A stretch of 64,000 bases of DNA from Marsupella aquatica (Eukaryota > Marchantiophyta), in NCBI GenBank assembly GCA_973895155.1, contig OZ316895.1, forward strand, positions 23,002,001 through 23,066,000, in the 5' to 3' direction. Numbering within the stretch: position 1 is the first letter of the stretch; every line of letters begins with the position of its first letter. Position numbers and translations under genes: made by a program. Shown here one piece after another: positions 35,067-48,000 of the stretch. The notes beneath the pieces are model-generated. The model was not told where the DNA came from. It did not search any database and worked only from the letters and a program-made list of their open reading frames with translations.

Positions 35067-35273
35067 CAGCAACTCAAATTAGAGTTTCAAAGGAGATTTT
35101 ACTCAAATGTCCTAACTCAACCAGCGTAGTGTCTAAAGAGATTTCAGCTGACGGATTCAAATCAAATATGAATTCCTTGAACCTCTGAAACTTCTCCCAG
35201 TTTCGTTCACTGGGAATTTGACGTTCTGCAATTTCACAGGACATCGTCATTAACACTCTAATTTGAGTTGCTG
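35067..35273. repeat. Small foldback element
   Basis: CAGCAACTCAAATTAGAGT (35067-35085) is perfectly inverted at 35255-35273, separating 169 bp. Size and arms fit a MITE-like foldback. I did not find a convincing target duplication. Confidence 0.7.
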
Positions 35274-37225
35274 AATACACTTTCAGATACTCAACTTTTG
35301 CGGAAAGTGTAAGTATGTCCTACCTGAAATTGAATTTTTCAGAAGCAACATCACTGAATCAGGTGTAGCAAACCCTTGAGCAGAAATGAAGATTGTAGGT
35401 CATAACATCAAACAAAGGCGTTTGTAGCCAAACAGAACAGAATAGCTGCGCTCTACGATCTTTATTCCGTATTCAGAACAAAATCAGTTCTAAGCTATTA
35501 GAAGGATTTGCGATGGATTACAAGATGCCACCCTTGCGCATTAGAGAGTTTTGTAGGGTCATGCACAGAAATGTTGACGTTACAAGTGGTCTTTTGCCAC
35601 AGAAGTTATGGTTCTGTCATGCTATGGTAATTTATCTCCAAACTCTAATCTGTCCCGTTGGCATTGTCATGGCTCCAGCTGAGTCCTTTCCTGTACAACA
35701 CTAGAGGGAGGATGGTGTGTAGGTGTTGTAAGCCAGTTGTAAATTCCTGGAGTATTTGTGATCAGGACTTTTGGGTGGTGAGAACGCAACGTGGGTATCC
35801 TGCAGGTCTATAAGCGAGTTACCGTCTATGTGTCAAGTGCTTATCGAATTGTTGAGAGGGATATTAGACTAGCTAGCCTGTTTCTTAAGACCTGATGATA
35901 GTTTTAGCACATGCTGTCTAGATTTCTCACACTGAAGCTTACTTTCCTTTGAGCTAAACCAACAACCTGGTCTTTAGGCAGTGTGACATTCAACACTGAG
36001 ACAGATCACTGATGATCCATAGCGTTCTTTACAAAGAGCCATGGCTGGATATGATGTATGGATTACACATTACGAAGAGTTGATAACAGAGGGGCAGATT
36101 CATGTATGCTGATCTCATTTTAGTTGTTTAGATACAGCGATTGCTTTCGAGCCCTCATCCAGCTTAAATCATGCTTAAATAACGGCATTAGAGAAGAACA
36201 GGAGCTTAGGTGTTTAGCTGCAGAGAATGCTTTCGAGCCCTCATCCAACTGGTATCATGCCCAAATAACGGCACTAAAGAGAGGAGCCTATCATGCGCCA
36301 ATAAATTCAATCAAATCGACAGAGCACATGAATATCAAACAGAGCACTGAAATACACAGCAGCTGCACAGTTTTGAAATTGAAGGCTAAGACTCCAGCTG
36401 AAGACGTCAAAGATACAGTCCCTAGAGAAGGTTAGAGTGGGGACATTTATTGGGTTCAAACACAGATTGACTGAATTCAATCCATAATGCATGGAAAAGC
36501 TCCCTTCTAACCACTGACTGTCCGTAATCACCTGATTCAAAAATTTGATAAATAAAGTCGTGGCTTTTACATCATTGCTTTATAAAATGGACCGTCATCA
36601 GACTCGTTACCTGCTCAGCAATTAGCAACTATTGGAAATTTTTAGCTCATTGGATATGACACTAAGTAGTCAAGTATTTATGTAATTGGTAAGCCATGAT
36701 CGCCAGGAACAACAGATAAGAATTGTAGCAATACGAATGGAGATGTAAGCACGCTTGGACAGTTACGAACTGATACAACGCAAACACAAGGTCCTATACT
36801 TGACTTCATTCTCAATTGTTTGAGAGAGCGCCCTTCAGATCACCCTCATCCAGTGAAGTAATACAGTAGTTTCCTTTTCAGCGAGAGCGGTTGACAACCT
36901 GTACACTTGATTGGATGTCCAACCTGCTATGTGCAGTGTAGAGGAAAAACTATCCAGACAGTGTCGACAACGACCTGCCCCAAAGATCTATGCATGTAAC
37001 AGCAACGTTCGACTTGCATGTGTTAACCATAAAACAATGCTGAAGCATTTTGTTCGAAACCAGAGACAATCTTCAAGATTAAAGAGAAAGTGGCCGCCTG
37101 AAATTCGGCAATCCCATCTCGATGAATGTGGTGAATCTCCCAAACAGAATTATCGGGTCCATGATAATAGTCAATCATATTTTGATAACCTTCAATCCTA
37201 AATTGAAAAGAATAATCTGTCCGTC
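35274..37225. other. Intergenic; one short duplication
   Basis: An 86-bp tandem duplication occurs at about 36137-36310 (TGCTTTCGAGCCCTCATCCA at 36142 and 36228). The right end should be the 3' UTR of the minus-strand phosphatase gene. Confidence 0.5.
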
Positions 37226-37906
37226 TCAATCTGATCTCTCTTTTACTTCCCGCCTGGCATTTCTACAGTTATCGTATTCAAATTTGAGTACATTGGGTAT
37301 GTGGGAACTATCCTTGACACAAAGAAAACGACATATAGTTGTCCCCTCTATGAAAGGAAAGTATGGCACAAAGAACCTATGTACAATGTAAAACCAAATG
37401 GATCCCAAAATCACACCTACTAGGGAACCAGCAATGACTTGTGCAACAGAATGATAGCCCAAGTAGACTCTTGAATAAATGGTTATGAGGGCAAATGGCC
37501 AAGGAAGAAGAACTGTGAAATATTTGCAAAACGTGTCTGAAAAAGTGAACTTGAGAGTGGCAAGAAGAGTGAGGTAGATGGAGAAGAAAGTCATGTATTG
37601 GGAATGACTAGAAGGCCAGCCGTGAGAGTCACACATCTCCAGAGCTTCACAAGTAATGGGGCGCGCTTCCTCCATGAAATCCTTGATATACTGATTGATA
37701 ACCTCGGATAATATCAACCCAAGCCCAAAGACCATGGCTTGGAGTTCCCGCCTGAAAATGAAATGTGAAACGAATCCTCCCATACCTATCATTACTGGCA
37801 ACAAAGATGCCCAAGCGAGCAGATGCCCGATCTGGTCACCCCTCTCATACCGTACGTGGGTAAGAGTGACAGCTTTCAGCGGTGTCATTGCTGGAATCGA
37901 CGCCAT
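37226..37906 (-). CDS. Dolichyl-diphosphatase (PAP2 family, LPP-gamma/DOLPP1 type)
   Basis: Start chosen at ATG 37906, giving 226 residues, which matches the plant family's usual length and puts the conserved LKAVTLTHVRY near the N-terminus; an in-frame ATG at 37960 would add 18 residues. The three phosphatase signatures are complete: Lys75...Arg82-Pro83 (KDFMEEARP), PSSH at 98-101, and Ser145-Arg146...His152 (SRVYLGYHSVAQV). Several hydrophobic membrane spans lie between them. The C-terminus keeps SHIPNVLKFEYDN. The enzyme removes a phosphate from dolichyl diphosphate on the luminal face of the endoplasmic reticulum, recycling the N-glycosylation carrier. The reading frame has no intron. A pyrimidine-rich CAG upstream on the minus strand (about 37932) suggests a 5' UTR intron. 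Confidence 0.94.
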   Translation of the reverse strand: MASIPAMTPLKAVTLTHVRYERGDQIGHLLAWASLLPVMIGMGGFVSHFIFRRELQAMVFGLGLILSEVINQYIKDFMEEARPITCEALEMCDSHGWPSSHSQYMTFFSIYLTLLATLKFTFSDTFCKYFTVLLPWPFALITIYSRVYLGYHSVAQVIAGSLVGVILGSIWFYIVHRFFVPYFPFIEGTTICRFLCVKDSSHIPNVLKFEYDNCRNARREVKERSD

Positions 37907-38762
37907 TCTGCCGAATTTGCTTCTGATAAGCTGAGGAGAATTCTGGGTATGCCAAAACATTCAGTAAGAAGAGTGCCCTGACGAAAGCGGAGGAGACAAG
38001 GACAACAAGATTTCCTGTTTGTGCGACCCTCTATTCTATCAATCCTGGCCAATTCAGATTTTGCATGCTTCAAATTTGCAACGAAGCTTGATTCAGTTTC
38101 TAGCTGAGCGTAGTAGGTTAAGCAATTCCAAACCAGTTGAAAGGAACAGACATAGCGAAATACGTCTCAGCTACGACTCTCGTCTAATTTCCAAATAGCC
38201 AATAACAGATCTCGTCCGACTGAGTCCCTAACAAATCTCTTCAATCAAAATTTTCTTACTGCATCAATTCATTCTCCTGAAGAAAACGATCAAAGTCTCT
38301 ATGCATGCATGTATGAATGCTTTCATGAAGGAGCAGATGTACTGACAATGAATGCTTTCCTCCAAGAAAGTACGCGCTGAATGTGTGCTCTTGAAACCGC
38401 GGCGCTAGAACAAGCCAAGCTCGGTCGTTGAAACCCTGCGTTGAGTGCAATGAAACAGCAGCACTCTACTAAAACTCGAGAAAAATAGATTCTCTGGGAG
38501 AGTTTACTCTCTTCTTCAATTTCAAAGAGGGAAGCAATGAGAACTGAAGCAATCAGAAGCTTTCACAGGAACCAAGTGGGCAGCCAAAGTGGCGAGAATA
38601 GAAAAAATGGAGAGGAGCTCCCCTGTAGTTGCGGGTTGTACACTCTACTACAACAACAGGGCTGCACCCTGAAACTCCTTCTGCCCCTCCCCTCCTTGGT
38701 GCAAGCTGTCCAGAGGACTGTTTCAAAGCAGTGAGTAAAAGCTCTTCCTGTTGGAGCTTCGA
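37907..38762 (-). promoter_or_regulatory. 5' region of the dolichyl-diphosphatase gene
   Basis: Expected to hold the 5' UTR, probably split by an intron with acceptor near 37932, and the promoter. No clear TATA box was recognised. Confidence 0.35.
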
Positions 38763-38972
38763 GAGAGATATGCTTAGTAGACCCCCTTCTTGAAAAAGTT
38801 TGCTTAATCAACCCCCTTCTTGAAAAAGTGTGCTTAATTAACCCACTCCATAATTTTTCCCCAATCTGGGCCGTTGATGAACCTTTCTATCTCAGATCTG
38901 GACCATTGATAGACCTCAGGGGGTAGATCAAGTAACAAGTTTCAATTTGGGGGTCTATCAAGCAAATACATC
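38763..38972. mobile_element. Short Mutator-like MITE, same family as 10959-11993
   Basis: The 210-bp element is flanked by a perfect 9-bp direct repeat GAGCTTCGA (38754-38762 and 38973-38981). Ends are GAGAGATATGCTTAGTAGAC at the left and, inverted, GATGTATTTGCTTGATAGAC at the right. The inner block (GGGGGTAGATCAAGTAACAA) is closely similar to the right end of the element at 11 kb. It carries no coding sequence. The left end is again partly duplicated (TGCTTAATCAACCCCC repeats). Confidence 0.75.
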
Positions 38973-38981
38973 GAGCTTCGA

Positions 38982-40330
38982 TTCCGATACTTTGGGGCAA
39001 ATAAGTGTCCACGGGTGTAGGAGCAGGCGAGGCTTAGAATTTGGGCTCTCACCATCTCATCAGCTTCAGTTCTCAAAGATCAATTGCTCATCAATCAATC
39101 TTGCCATTATCCTAAATTGAGTTTTCAAATTGAGTCTACTTCAACGAGAAAATATTAAATTAAGTTCACTTATATTCAAAATTTTGATTCTATATGGTGA
39201 ATCACTCTTTCAAATTTTGTCTTATTTATATTTTGTGTCTAGTATTTTAATTTTAATGTGCCTTAACAAGGTGAATCATTTATATTATTCAGATTTTATG
39301 TCTAATATTTTAATTTTTATGTCTCTTAACAAGGTGAATCATTTATATTAAATTTATTTTGAATTAACTTTTGAACCCCTTTTAATTTTAGTGAACTTAA
39401 AGTATTTTTAATTTATATTACTCTCCTCATAAATGTTTAATCTTTCATTTTGAATCACTTCTTAATAAAAAAAAAATTCTCATGAAAATGAGAAAAATAA
39501 ATTTAAACAATGTGCACATCCCGTGTACTAAGTTCCCCTTGTGATTTACTTTACAAAACTTATGGTTTTAATTGAGTTGATTGTCATTAACTTGAGGCAA
39601 GTAAAATTATGTGCACAACTCTTTAGTACCTTTGTACTTTCTTGGTCATAATGTGCTTTTTCTTTGCATGTGTACTTATGGCTTTGTGTGTCATGTCACT
39701 CACTCATATTAATTTTTTGGCTTGTACTTTACATGTACCTACTTCTTTTATCATAAAATAAATTAATTAATACCACTACAAGACAAACGTAAAGAGGTAT
39801 GTTCCGGGATGAACATGCTATATATGAGAGAGTGTTTTATTGGTAATGGATGCGAGTTACACTCAATTTGAAAACAATGTTGTAAGTGCTTAATCTCATC
39901 CTTCTCCCAAGAAAAATAACAATACTCAAAATGACATCAACATAAATGGAACAGACAAAGTGAAAAAGCAAAAGAATGGAATAAACACAAAAGACAAATT
40001 GAATAAATGTTTCTTTCATCTCTTTCCTATTCCTAGTTAATTCATTGTGGTCTTGTCTCAATACTAGTATGTATAAAATACATGCATCATGAATAGGTTT
40101 ATTAACTCTTTAGAACAAGTGAAACAGTATTGCAATCCACTATTGTAGACCATAGTATTGCAGTCCATTGTATTACAATCCATATGTATTGCAAACAAAA
40201 GTATCTTGGGGGACTTTTTTGGTCCCCATCACATAGCTGAACATAGTTCAGCCAAAAATAGCTGATTTATTTGTATTGGTGTACCCTCTTCTTCTTTTTT
40301 TAAAACACCACCGGCCTCCTTATAAAAGGA
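38982..40330. other. Strongly AT-rich intergenic block with short repeats
   Basis: From about 39.1 kb the composition drops sharply in GC. A unit of about 63-66 bp ending TTAACAAGGTGAATCATTTA is repeated two to three times (39197-39350). No coding signal. Confidence 0.6.
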
Positions 40331-40854
40331 GGAGTGTCCCAAACTTCTCATTTTTTTCACATTCCTCCTACCGTGAGACTTTGCTCCACAATTTTGGGGA
40401 AAAGTGCTAAAAATGGTGTAACCACATTTTTGTCTTGGCTAGTGGTAGTTTAATAAGGGGAAACCTCGGCTTAACGTTTCAGCTATGCAAGTGGCGGATC
40501 AACTTTTGTTGTCTACTAATAGGTGGATGTCTTTGGGTTTCAGGGAAAAACAAATTGGGTCATTTTGGTTAGTATTCTGGTTGCCATTCACCTAAGGGAA
40601 ATGCTGCACCAAGGTGCCAGCTAAAGGTGGCTTTCCTCGGAATGGATTTTTACTTTATAATTTTTTCCTGCCGCATAAAACCCCATGGCAAGGTAGAACA
40701 AGCAGCCAAATGCCTGGAAGTGGAGATCAGCAGCAGCCCAGAGGGCCACCAACCCCAAGTCACTAAAGGTGGCTGTACAAGTTTGGGACACACTCCATCC
40801 CATAGCAAATGGTGCTAGAATCATTTGCTAGGAGACAAGTTTGGGACACACTCC
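40331..40854. repeat. Inverted-repeat element (MITE-like), ~0.52 kb
   Basis: GGAGTGTCCCAAACTT at 40331-40346 is inverted at the right as AAGTTTGGGACACACTCC, present twice (40779-40796 and 40837-40854). A 9-bp-arm hairpin (TAGCAAATG/CATTTGCTA) lies between the two right-hand copies. No coding sequence, and no clear target duplication. Confidence 0.5.
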
Positions 40855-43800
40855 ACCTAAAAGTCACATCGTTGATTGGCTAGGGCCCTTCTTGCTCTGG
40901 AAGAGAAGATCTGATGACGGTAGGACTGGCAAAATTCAGATTGCATGAAATCACACTCTTATATGTCTTATGGAAGCATCCGATTATTGTAGCTTTTACA
41001 CCTAAAAGGAAAAGGAACCAGTCGTGGATCACAGCTGACAACTTTGACTACCTTGGAGAGAAAGTAGCCAAGATGTCATGGTGATTCTGAATAATGGCAT
41101 GACGTCTTTGAGGTTGAAAGTCGTCAAGTCGTCAAGTTACCCAGGAAACCGGTTTGGTAACGAGACCATTTACAGGTCACATTTCAGTCAAAAGTGTAAA
41201 CATCCCGGGTAAACATTGTTATCTAAATCAGTTTAAATGTTCTGAGCAAGTCCATCCAAGCTTTGCGAGTCCATTAAGGCTTCATAGACAAAGTCAAGGT
41301 CCATCCCTACTCTAGTTTCTAGTATAGCCTTAGGTTCAAATATTTGATCGCTATCAAATTCAGCTGGTGTTACTTAGCAACACAAAGATGAGAAATATTA
41401 TTGTCATCAGATAACTTTCTAACCAGAATTTGAGAAATTTGTTTCTGAATACTCTCATTCATTGATAGGAATATTCAATTATGCTGAGAGTCATCCAGGG
41501 ACACCATAGATTGACTAAGAACAAAGAACAGGTGAGACCCTTGATAGAAATAGAATTTTATGTGCGCTGCCAGATCTATGAGGTTATTACTGAGTGGAGC
41601 TAGGGCTGACCTAACAAATATTTGGTGTCTGCCCATGTACAAAAAATGCACTTTATTACTATTTTTAGTTGATGGAGCGAAGAGTTGCAACTCTTCACTT
41701 ATCATGGAAGGAGTCAATTAAGATTTCTTTTACTCATTCTACTTCGGCTCTCTTGCAACATTGATTGATTGATCAAACTATATTTCTTTAAACCTATCCC
41801 TCTCAATTTGTGGTGTCAAAGTGTGCTCCACTACACTCATTCATATCACAATTTTTCAGTCCTATCATTTGTAGATCTTTGGGTGGCTCTCGGTAACACC
41901 CAAAAGTGACTCCTGGGGAAAGTTTGTTGGAACAATGTTTTTACAGCTAATCATAGCACTAAGTCAGAGGAATGGCTCAAGCTATTTGACACACCTTTGA
42001 AATGAACCACACAATTCAACAAGATTGCAATCCAGGGTGTTTGATTCAACAGACTTGCTTCAGGTGCCCTAATATTTTCAACACTGGATCTTTCTGTCAA
42101 GTTCCTAATTGCGATAGTGATTTTGGGAGTTCTATGGAGATTCTTTTTGGAGCTCGCTGTGCAGGAATGGGCTTCAGAGGTTCACAAGGCTTTAGAAAAC
42201 CGAATAAATATGGGCAATTTATAATGCAGGACCAATATGAAGACAAGTGACAAAGATGGATTCTTCAAAATATGCTGTGGCAAGTAAGTAACTAATTATA
42301 ATACCTTTCTAGTAGGTCTACTTTTTGTTGTTAGATGAGAGAGGTTCCACATCCAGCTTTTAAGAGTAAAAGAGTGGTGTACAAAAACACATATAGTAGG
42401 ATATCAAAGAATTACAATGATAGATACAAAACTCAAACAAATATTCTAGCCATATCATGTTGAGGCTTGGCAATATGTCTTGTTGCAATGTTAAACTTAA
42501 GCTGGAATTTTTTTTGGGTAATCAAAGGCCTAAAATGTTCCTTTCTTACATCCCTAATTTAATCATATTTATTGATTGCCAATGCTGCAAAATAGTATTT
42601 GCATTTTCACATAGTGATTATGATTATGATTGGTTGTTGATGTTAGATAGCTGGACGCCTTGGTGCAAATGGAGAGGTTCCAAATAGCCAAAGAGCTACT
42701 TTGGAAGAAAGTAAAAGGATTAGTGATGATTAGAGAATAATTGAGATCTACTCTCCAAGAAAGGATGATGGTTGGGAAAGGAAGATTTTGCACTGGATTA
42801 TTGAGAGTGTTGTGTTGACTTGGTACTACAGCCAATGGATGAAGCTGATATTGAATGTCTCCATCTATCCACAACACAATCCCTAATGCCTTACGGAAAA
42901 CTTCATCAATGATCCTACTAGTTTTCCAATTCATGCAATGCTGCCTTGTTCCAGATGAGAGTAGTATTTCAGGTACTCCTGCTGCCACCCCTTATTCATC
43001 AGTGAGGGGCCAGATGAATTTTCCAGCTACAAGAAATAGTTTGACACCTCGAAGTGACTCAATGGAATCAGAGTGTGTCACTCTTCATAATTGCCCCTTG
43101 TTTTGTGATGAGAGTACTCCCACACAGGAGTTGGATCTACCGGGCTTTGCATCCATTCCTAGTAAATAATTTGCCAGAACAATGATTATTGTCCAGCAAT
43201 GTGCCCAGTGTGATGGCTAAAGTTGAGAATTTCTCACATAATAAATCATGAGACAAGGGCACACAACTTAGCAACTTTGACAACACTCTTGGCCATCACA
43301 ATCTAAATTGATATTGACACACTCAAAGTCTTCTTTGTCTTGCCTACCTTCATAAACAATGAACAAAAATGAGTTTATACTAGGAAACTATCATTGTTTG
43401 TATCAAGGAGTGTCTTCCTGAAATTGATTAAAAAAATCAGGATTCTAAATCATTGTCTGCTAAATATTGATCAATCCTCCTCAATCAGTGAACAAAAATA
43501 AGCACATGACAAGAACCATATAAAGTATTTCAACATTTTTCTACACAGAACCTGTGCATTTCCTGAATTTCAAAGCTTTTAAACGGATACAATGCTGTTA
43601 AAAACAATCACATGATTTTGCACTGCTTTAGTCATCTGGATTCTATTACATTTTTGAAAACTCAAAGTGACCCATGCATCTCTTCAAATGCAACCAAGTT
43701 ATTTGATACATAAACAATATTTTATGCTCAGACAGATCCATGTTTGAGAAAACCTAATGGTTATTATGTTGACATTAATTGTCAGCTTGAAAAAAACCTA

Positions 43801-44339
43801 TTTTAAACTTTGCTAACATGCCAAAGAAATGAATCTTTTTACAACCCACCAATCCATCCAGGCTTCATTTCCTGAGAATGTTTACATAGCTAAGAATTCT
43901 AGCATGTTTAGATGATAATGTATTTACTCATGTTAGACACAAGTTTTAATACAAGGAAGACATATATACCTTATCAACTTGCAAGGACATTGGATCCTTC
44001 AAATCCTATGTTTGCATTATTTTCTATGATGTTTTTGTTCAATGCCTTTGTAAAAACTATACCACTACTAAGGGAGTACAGTATATTATTCATCATTTAA
44101 ATAATCACTACCCAGAACAACATTTAAGAATATCAAACAACATATAAAGTAAACTTTTGTAAGAAGAAAGATGCATAATTGCAAATCATCACATTTATTC
44201 TACCACCAAAACATTTTCACATCCGAGAATGTGTTGAATTTTAATTTTGACTTGAATATTACTTTCCTTGTTTAAATGTGACTCAGTTTCACCCTTACCC
44301 TATTGCACAAGGCAATAACATAGTACATCTTACTAGCCA
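40855..44339. other. AT-rich intergenic region, no gene recognised
   Basis: Several open frames of 80-140 codons occur on both strands (for example 42002-42250 plus, with CNPGCLIQQTCFRCP; 42569-42988 minus), but none shows a known motif or exon structure. Confidence 0.4.
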
Positions 44340-45039
44340 GGGTAGATTGCCTTCTGTGGGCAATGTCAAGCCTACTTCAGGATGCAATTTATGGTTGCAT
44401 GATGTTTTCTTGTGAAGACATAATGGATGATGTCTTCAGTAGGTTTTGAATCTAGAGTTTGGTGAGTTAAATGGTTAGAGAGTCTGAACTGATTCTGCAC
44501 ATCAGGACTTGCTATATGTTGTGGGATAATTTAGGCAACGGCAGGTTTCACAGTGGACAAGACAGGAGTGGGCATTTATGAGGCAAAGGGAGAGGCAGGG
44601 GCAAATGGCCAAAAGTGCACCTTTTTGGAAGACAACATGATGTTGTCTTCATGGGGTCATCTGGTCTACATAGCAGAATTTTAGGGCTCCTAAACTCTAT
44701 GACCACAGAACCTGTTTGGACGGGGTAAATGGTGCTTTCCTGGGTCCTTTTGGAAGATAACATAGATATTGTCTTCACTTGATACTTATCAACTTAAAGA
44801 GATGGACAAGCCAATCAAAATTGCAAAGCAAGTGGCAGATACACATGGAATTAATACTGTTGCGTGAAATAATTTACCGTTGCTACACATTGCACATGAC
44901 GATTGCACATTCTCTAAATTTTACAATTCAAAATTTGTGGAGTACAATGATATTGCAGACTTGAAGTAGATCTGCAAATGCTACTTCCTCTACTTCTTGC
45001 CTAAGTTTTGCCATTGTGCTGAGCCTAACTAATGTGCTC
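44340..45039. repeat. Dispersed 0.7-kb direct repeat, copy A
   Basis: Matches 50141-50851 almost throughout. Contains three GAAGAC...GTCTTC palindromes, the strongest at 44628-44650 (GAAGACAACAT, one base, ATGTTGTCTTC); others at 44414-44437 and 44753-44776. No gene. Confidence 0.9.
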
Positions 45040-48000
45040 ATTGCTATAAAAGATTTTGTCACAAAAAGGTGCATCTAAATACTTTATGGCCAGACCCGTT
45101 TAGTGCACCAAATTCCACATTGACCCTATGCCCATCTGCCCTCATGGGAGCCATCCACTGTGCACGCATTGGATTGAACTATTGTTGAAGCCATGCCTCA
45201 GCTACCTGGTGTAATTGGTTTCTACTGTAGTGTATGACCTTCCTTCCAGAAGGCATTAAGCATGTTGTCTTCACTTTGCGTAGATTTGTTCAAACCAACC
45301 AAGTGTGCCCCTTCAATAAGTGTGTTCTACCCTGTCACTCACTCCTTTTTTTGGCAAAATGCTGTGCAAAAAGCAGTGGACATTTGCAGTGTTTCCAGGC
45401 ACTACAGTAGTGGCTGCTGCATTAGGGGTAGCGACTGACAAAGGATGAAGGAAAAACAATACATGTCATTAGTCTAAGGTGATGCCATAACAATAATATT
45501 AAACTGCAAAAAAGTAAAGGCACCCAACCTGAAGAAATGATCCCACAGGCACTCAATCAAGGGAAGGCAACAAAGGAAACCAAAAGGCCCAGGGAACCCT
45601 GACAAAAGTCCACCAGAAAAGCACCTAGGAACAAAAACACCTAAAATCCTCTCTGACATCAAGCTAAAGAGCCTGGTAGAGCTCCGAGGTGAGCTGCATG
45701 CATGGGAGGGTTGAGCAAGAAAACTTGACCAGAGGCCCTAAACTCACCTTCTCATTCTACAAAGACTTGTGAAATCAATGCGAGAGCACTCTAGAGCACG
45801 ACAGACTCCCTCTGTCTAAAGAAGGTCATGATGACGGACACTTGAAGATAAGGTCTCCACTGTAGATAATGTACCCCGCATCATTCTAAGAAGCAATGGA
45901 ATGCTGCCGGGGTGTAAAGCCATGCCTTCTGGGACAGTCAATGGTACCTCCCCCATTTTTGAAAATCCTTAACTGAGTCCTATAACTAGAGTTGCAAGAT
46001 GGACCATAATCTCATTACTTTCAGCCATGGCCTGGCTTTGAGACTCCCTAATGAAGTGCAAGCTCCTGACCTCCAAATGTGACTGACATCAGCATGGTGG
46101 CCACTCAATTTTGTCTTATCACAATCATGGTCAATTCTGCAGTAGTACACTTGCAATCTCATTTACCATAGGTTTGCACGGGTTCTGCACAAAAGCTCAA
46201 TATTTTTACCTTTCAACAAATAGCAAAAAGCTATGAAAACCCTGTAGAATTCAGCTTGTGTTTAATTAGAAACAAGGTAGACACTGATAAATCAGTGTTT
46301 CATATCAAAAGTCTAAGAATATTACTAAGGTATGCATTGCAATTTGTTTTCTAAGGTTCACAGAAAGTACCTAAAATTTTGTCTAGGGTAGTTCATACAA
46401 TCATAAGTGGGTAATTCATATAGGCATCACCTTGGGACACTTGTGGTCACTCTTAAAGTCTCAAGGACATTAATGCACCCACTTGGCCAACTCAATCGGC
46501 AATGTCCAGTGTGTTCGAGTGGTTGTCTGCAACTTTGCTCTGGAGTTTCTTTGGTTCGGTTGGAAGACACTCGTGATGGAGCGGGATCAAATTTGGTTCA
46601 AAATGCTCATCTCAGGGTGAATGGAGAATTCTAGTGTCAATCGGAAATGTGGAATTCAAGAACATCGAACTTCATTTGGTGCCTGTCATCCTCTCTAAAA
46701 TTGCATCCTGATCTGGCAAATTTTATAGTACTGCTTCTTTAACCATGGGCGTGGGGCAAAGGAGTTGGATCATCTGGTGCGCCTTACATCATGAGCACAT
46801 TGACCACCGTTTCTATTCGTGCCATCATCTTACCCCTGAGTGGGAGGAGTTTAGGCTGTGCACTCTTGGCACATGCTTGTGATATACTTTCGAGGATGAT
46901 CCCTTGTTCAAGTAGCGATCAAGGACATTCAGATTCAATACCGGCAGTAGTTTTGCTGAGGTTCTTCCAAGTCATTCTGGGCAAAACATCCTACAATTGG
47001 CCTGCTGAATTCAGCATCCACTAAATTCAAGGCGAGCTATAGTTTTCTTCAATCTCGGTTGTATCCCAGGAGTAATGTACAAACCCTACAAGACATGTTA
47101 CCACACTCTTAAGGATAAAATGGATAGATTCTATCTGGTGCAGTGGTGGAGGCTTGCCCTCCACTTTCTTCAGTTTGGTGCATTGGCTCTAGCTCAGGGT
47201 TGTGTGAAGCAGTATGGTCCAAGGATTCTGCGTTTCAAGATCTGCAAAATCTGAAATTCTAAAACAAGATTTCACCAATCCCCACTCTAATTCACCTGCA
47301 AAATCTGAAATTCTAAAACAGGTTACCATCGCTTCCCGCTCTCTCCAAATTCACCTGCACGAAAGATGTACAAATGCCCCTGCCTGCCCATCAACGTGTT
47401 GGATCTGGGACTTACGTCAGCAAGAGGAACTCCTGTGCCGGAAAATGAAAGTAGTTGTGGTTGGTGAGACCCACAACCGTTATGTTGCAAGTCTTAAAAA
47501 TCAATATGTTGGTCAATTACTTCACTCCTATGTACTATTGAAAATTGAAGACGTTTCTCTTTTGAAAGTCCACCGTATCTTTACCCTCCACTTAAGCTTC
47601 CCGTTCACTTCTCTTGAGTTTGCTAACCATGTTTGAATTTGTAAATCGGACCAGTGATACTATTGTAAGAAAGACGTTGTACTCTGATTCTTAGACTGGT
47701 GTCGAGACAACTAAAAACACATTAATGGCTCCGGATGTTTGAATTTGTAAGTCGCACCACAGATACAATTCATGGTGTCCTCTCATTTTAACAGTGCAGT
47801 CAAGACACCTTTATACACAATGGCGACCGTTGTCAAGTTTAAGTCTGCTTCTACCTAAAATGAGTCAATGTCCACGAATGTGACGAAAAAAATAAAAATT
47901 GAAGCAACCAGGGCATTATTCGAAGCAAAAGTACGAGAGATACTCCTCAGGCTTACACGACCAATGCTACACTGAAGGATATCTCTCTGGCTAACGATTC

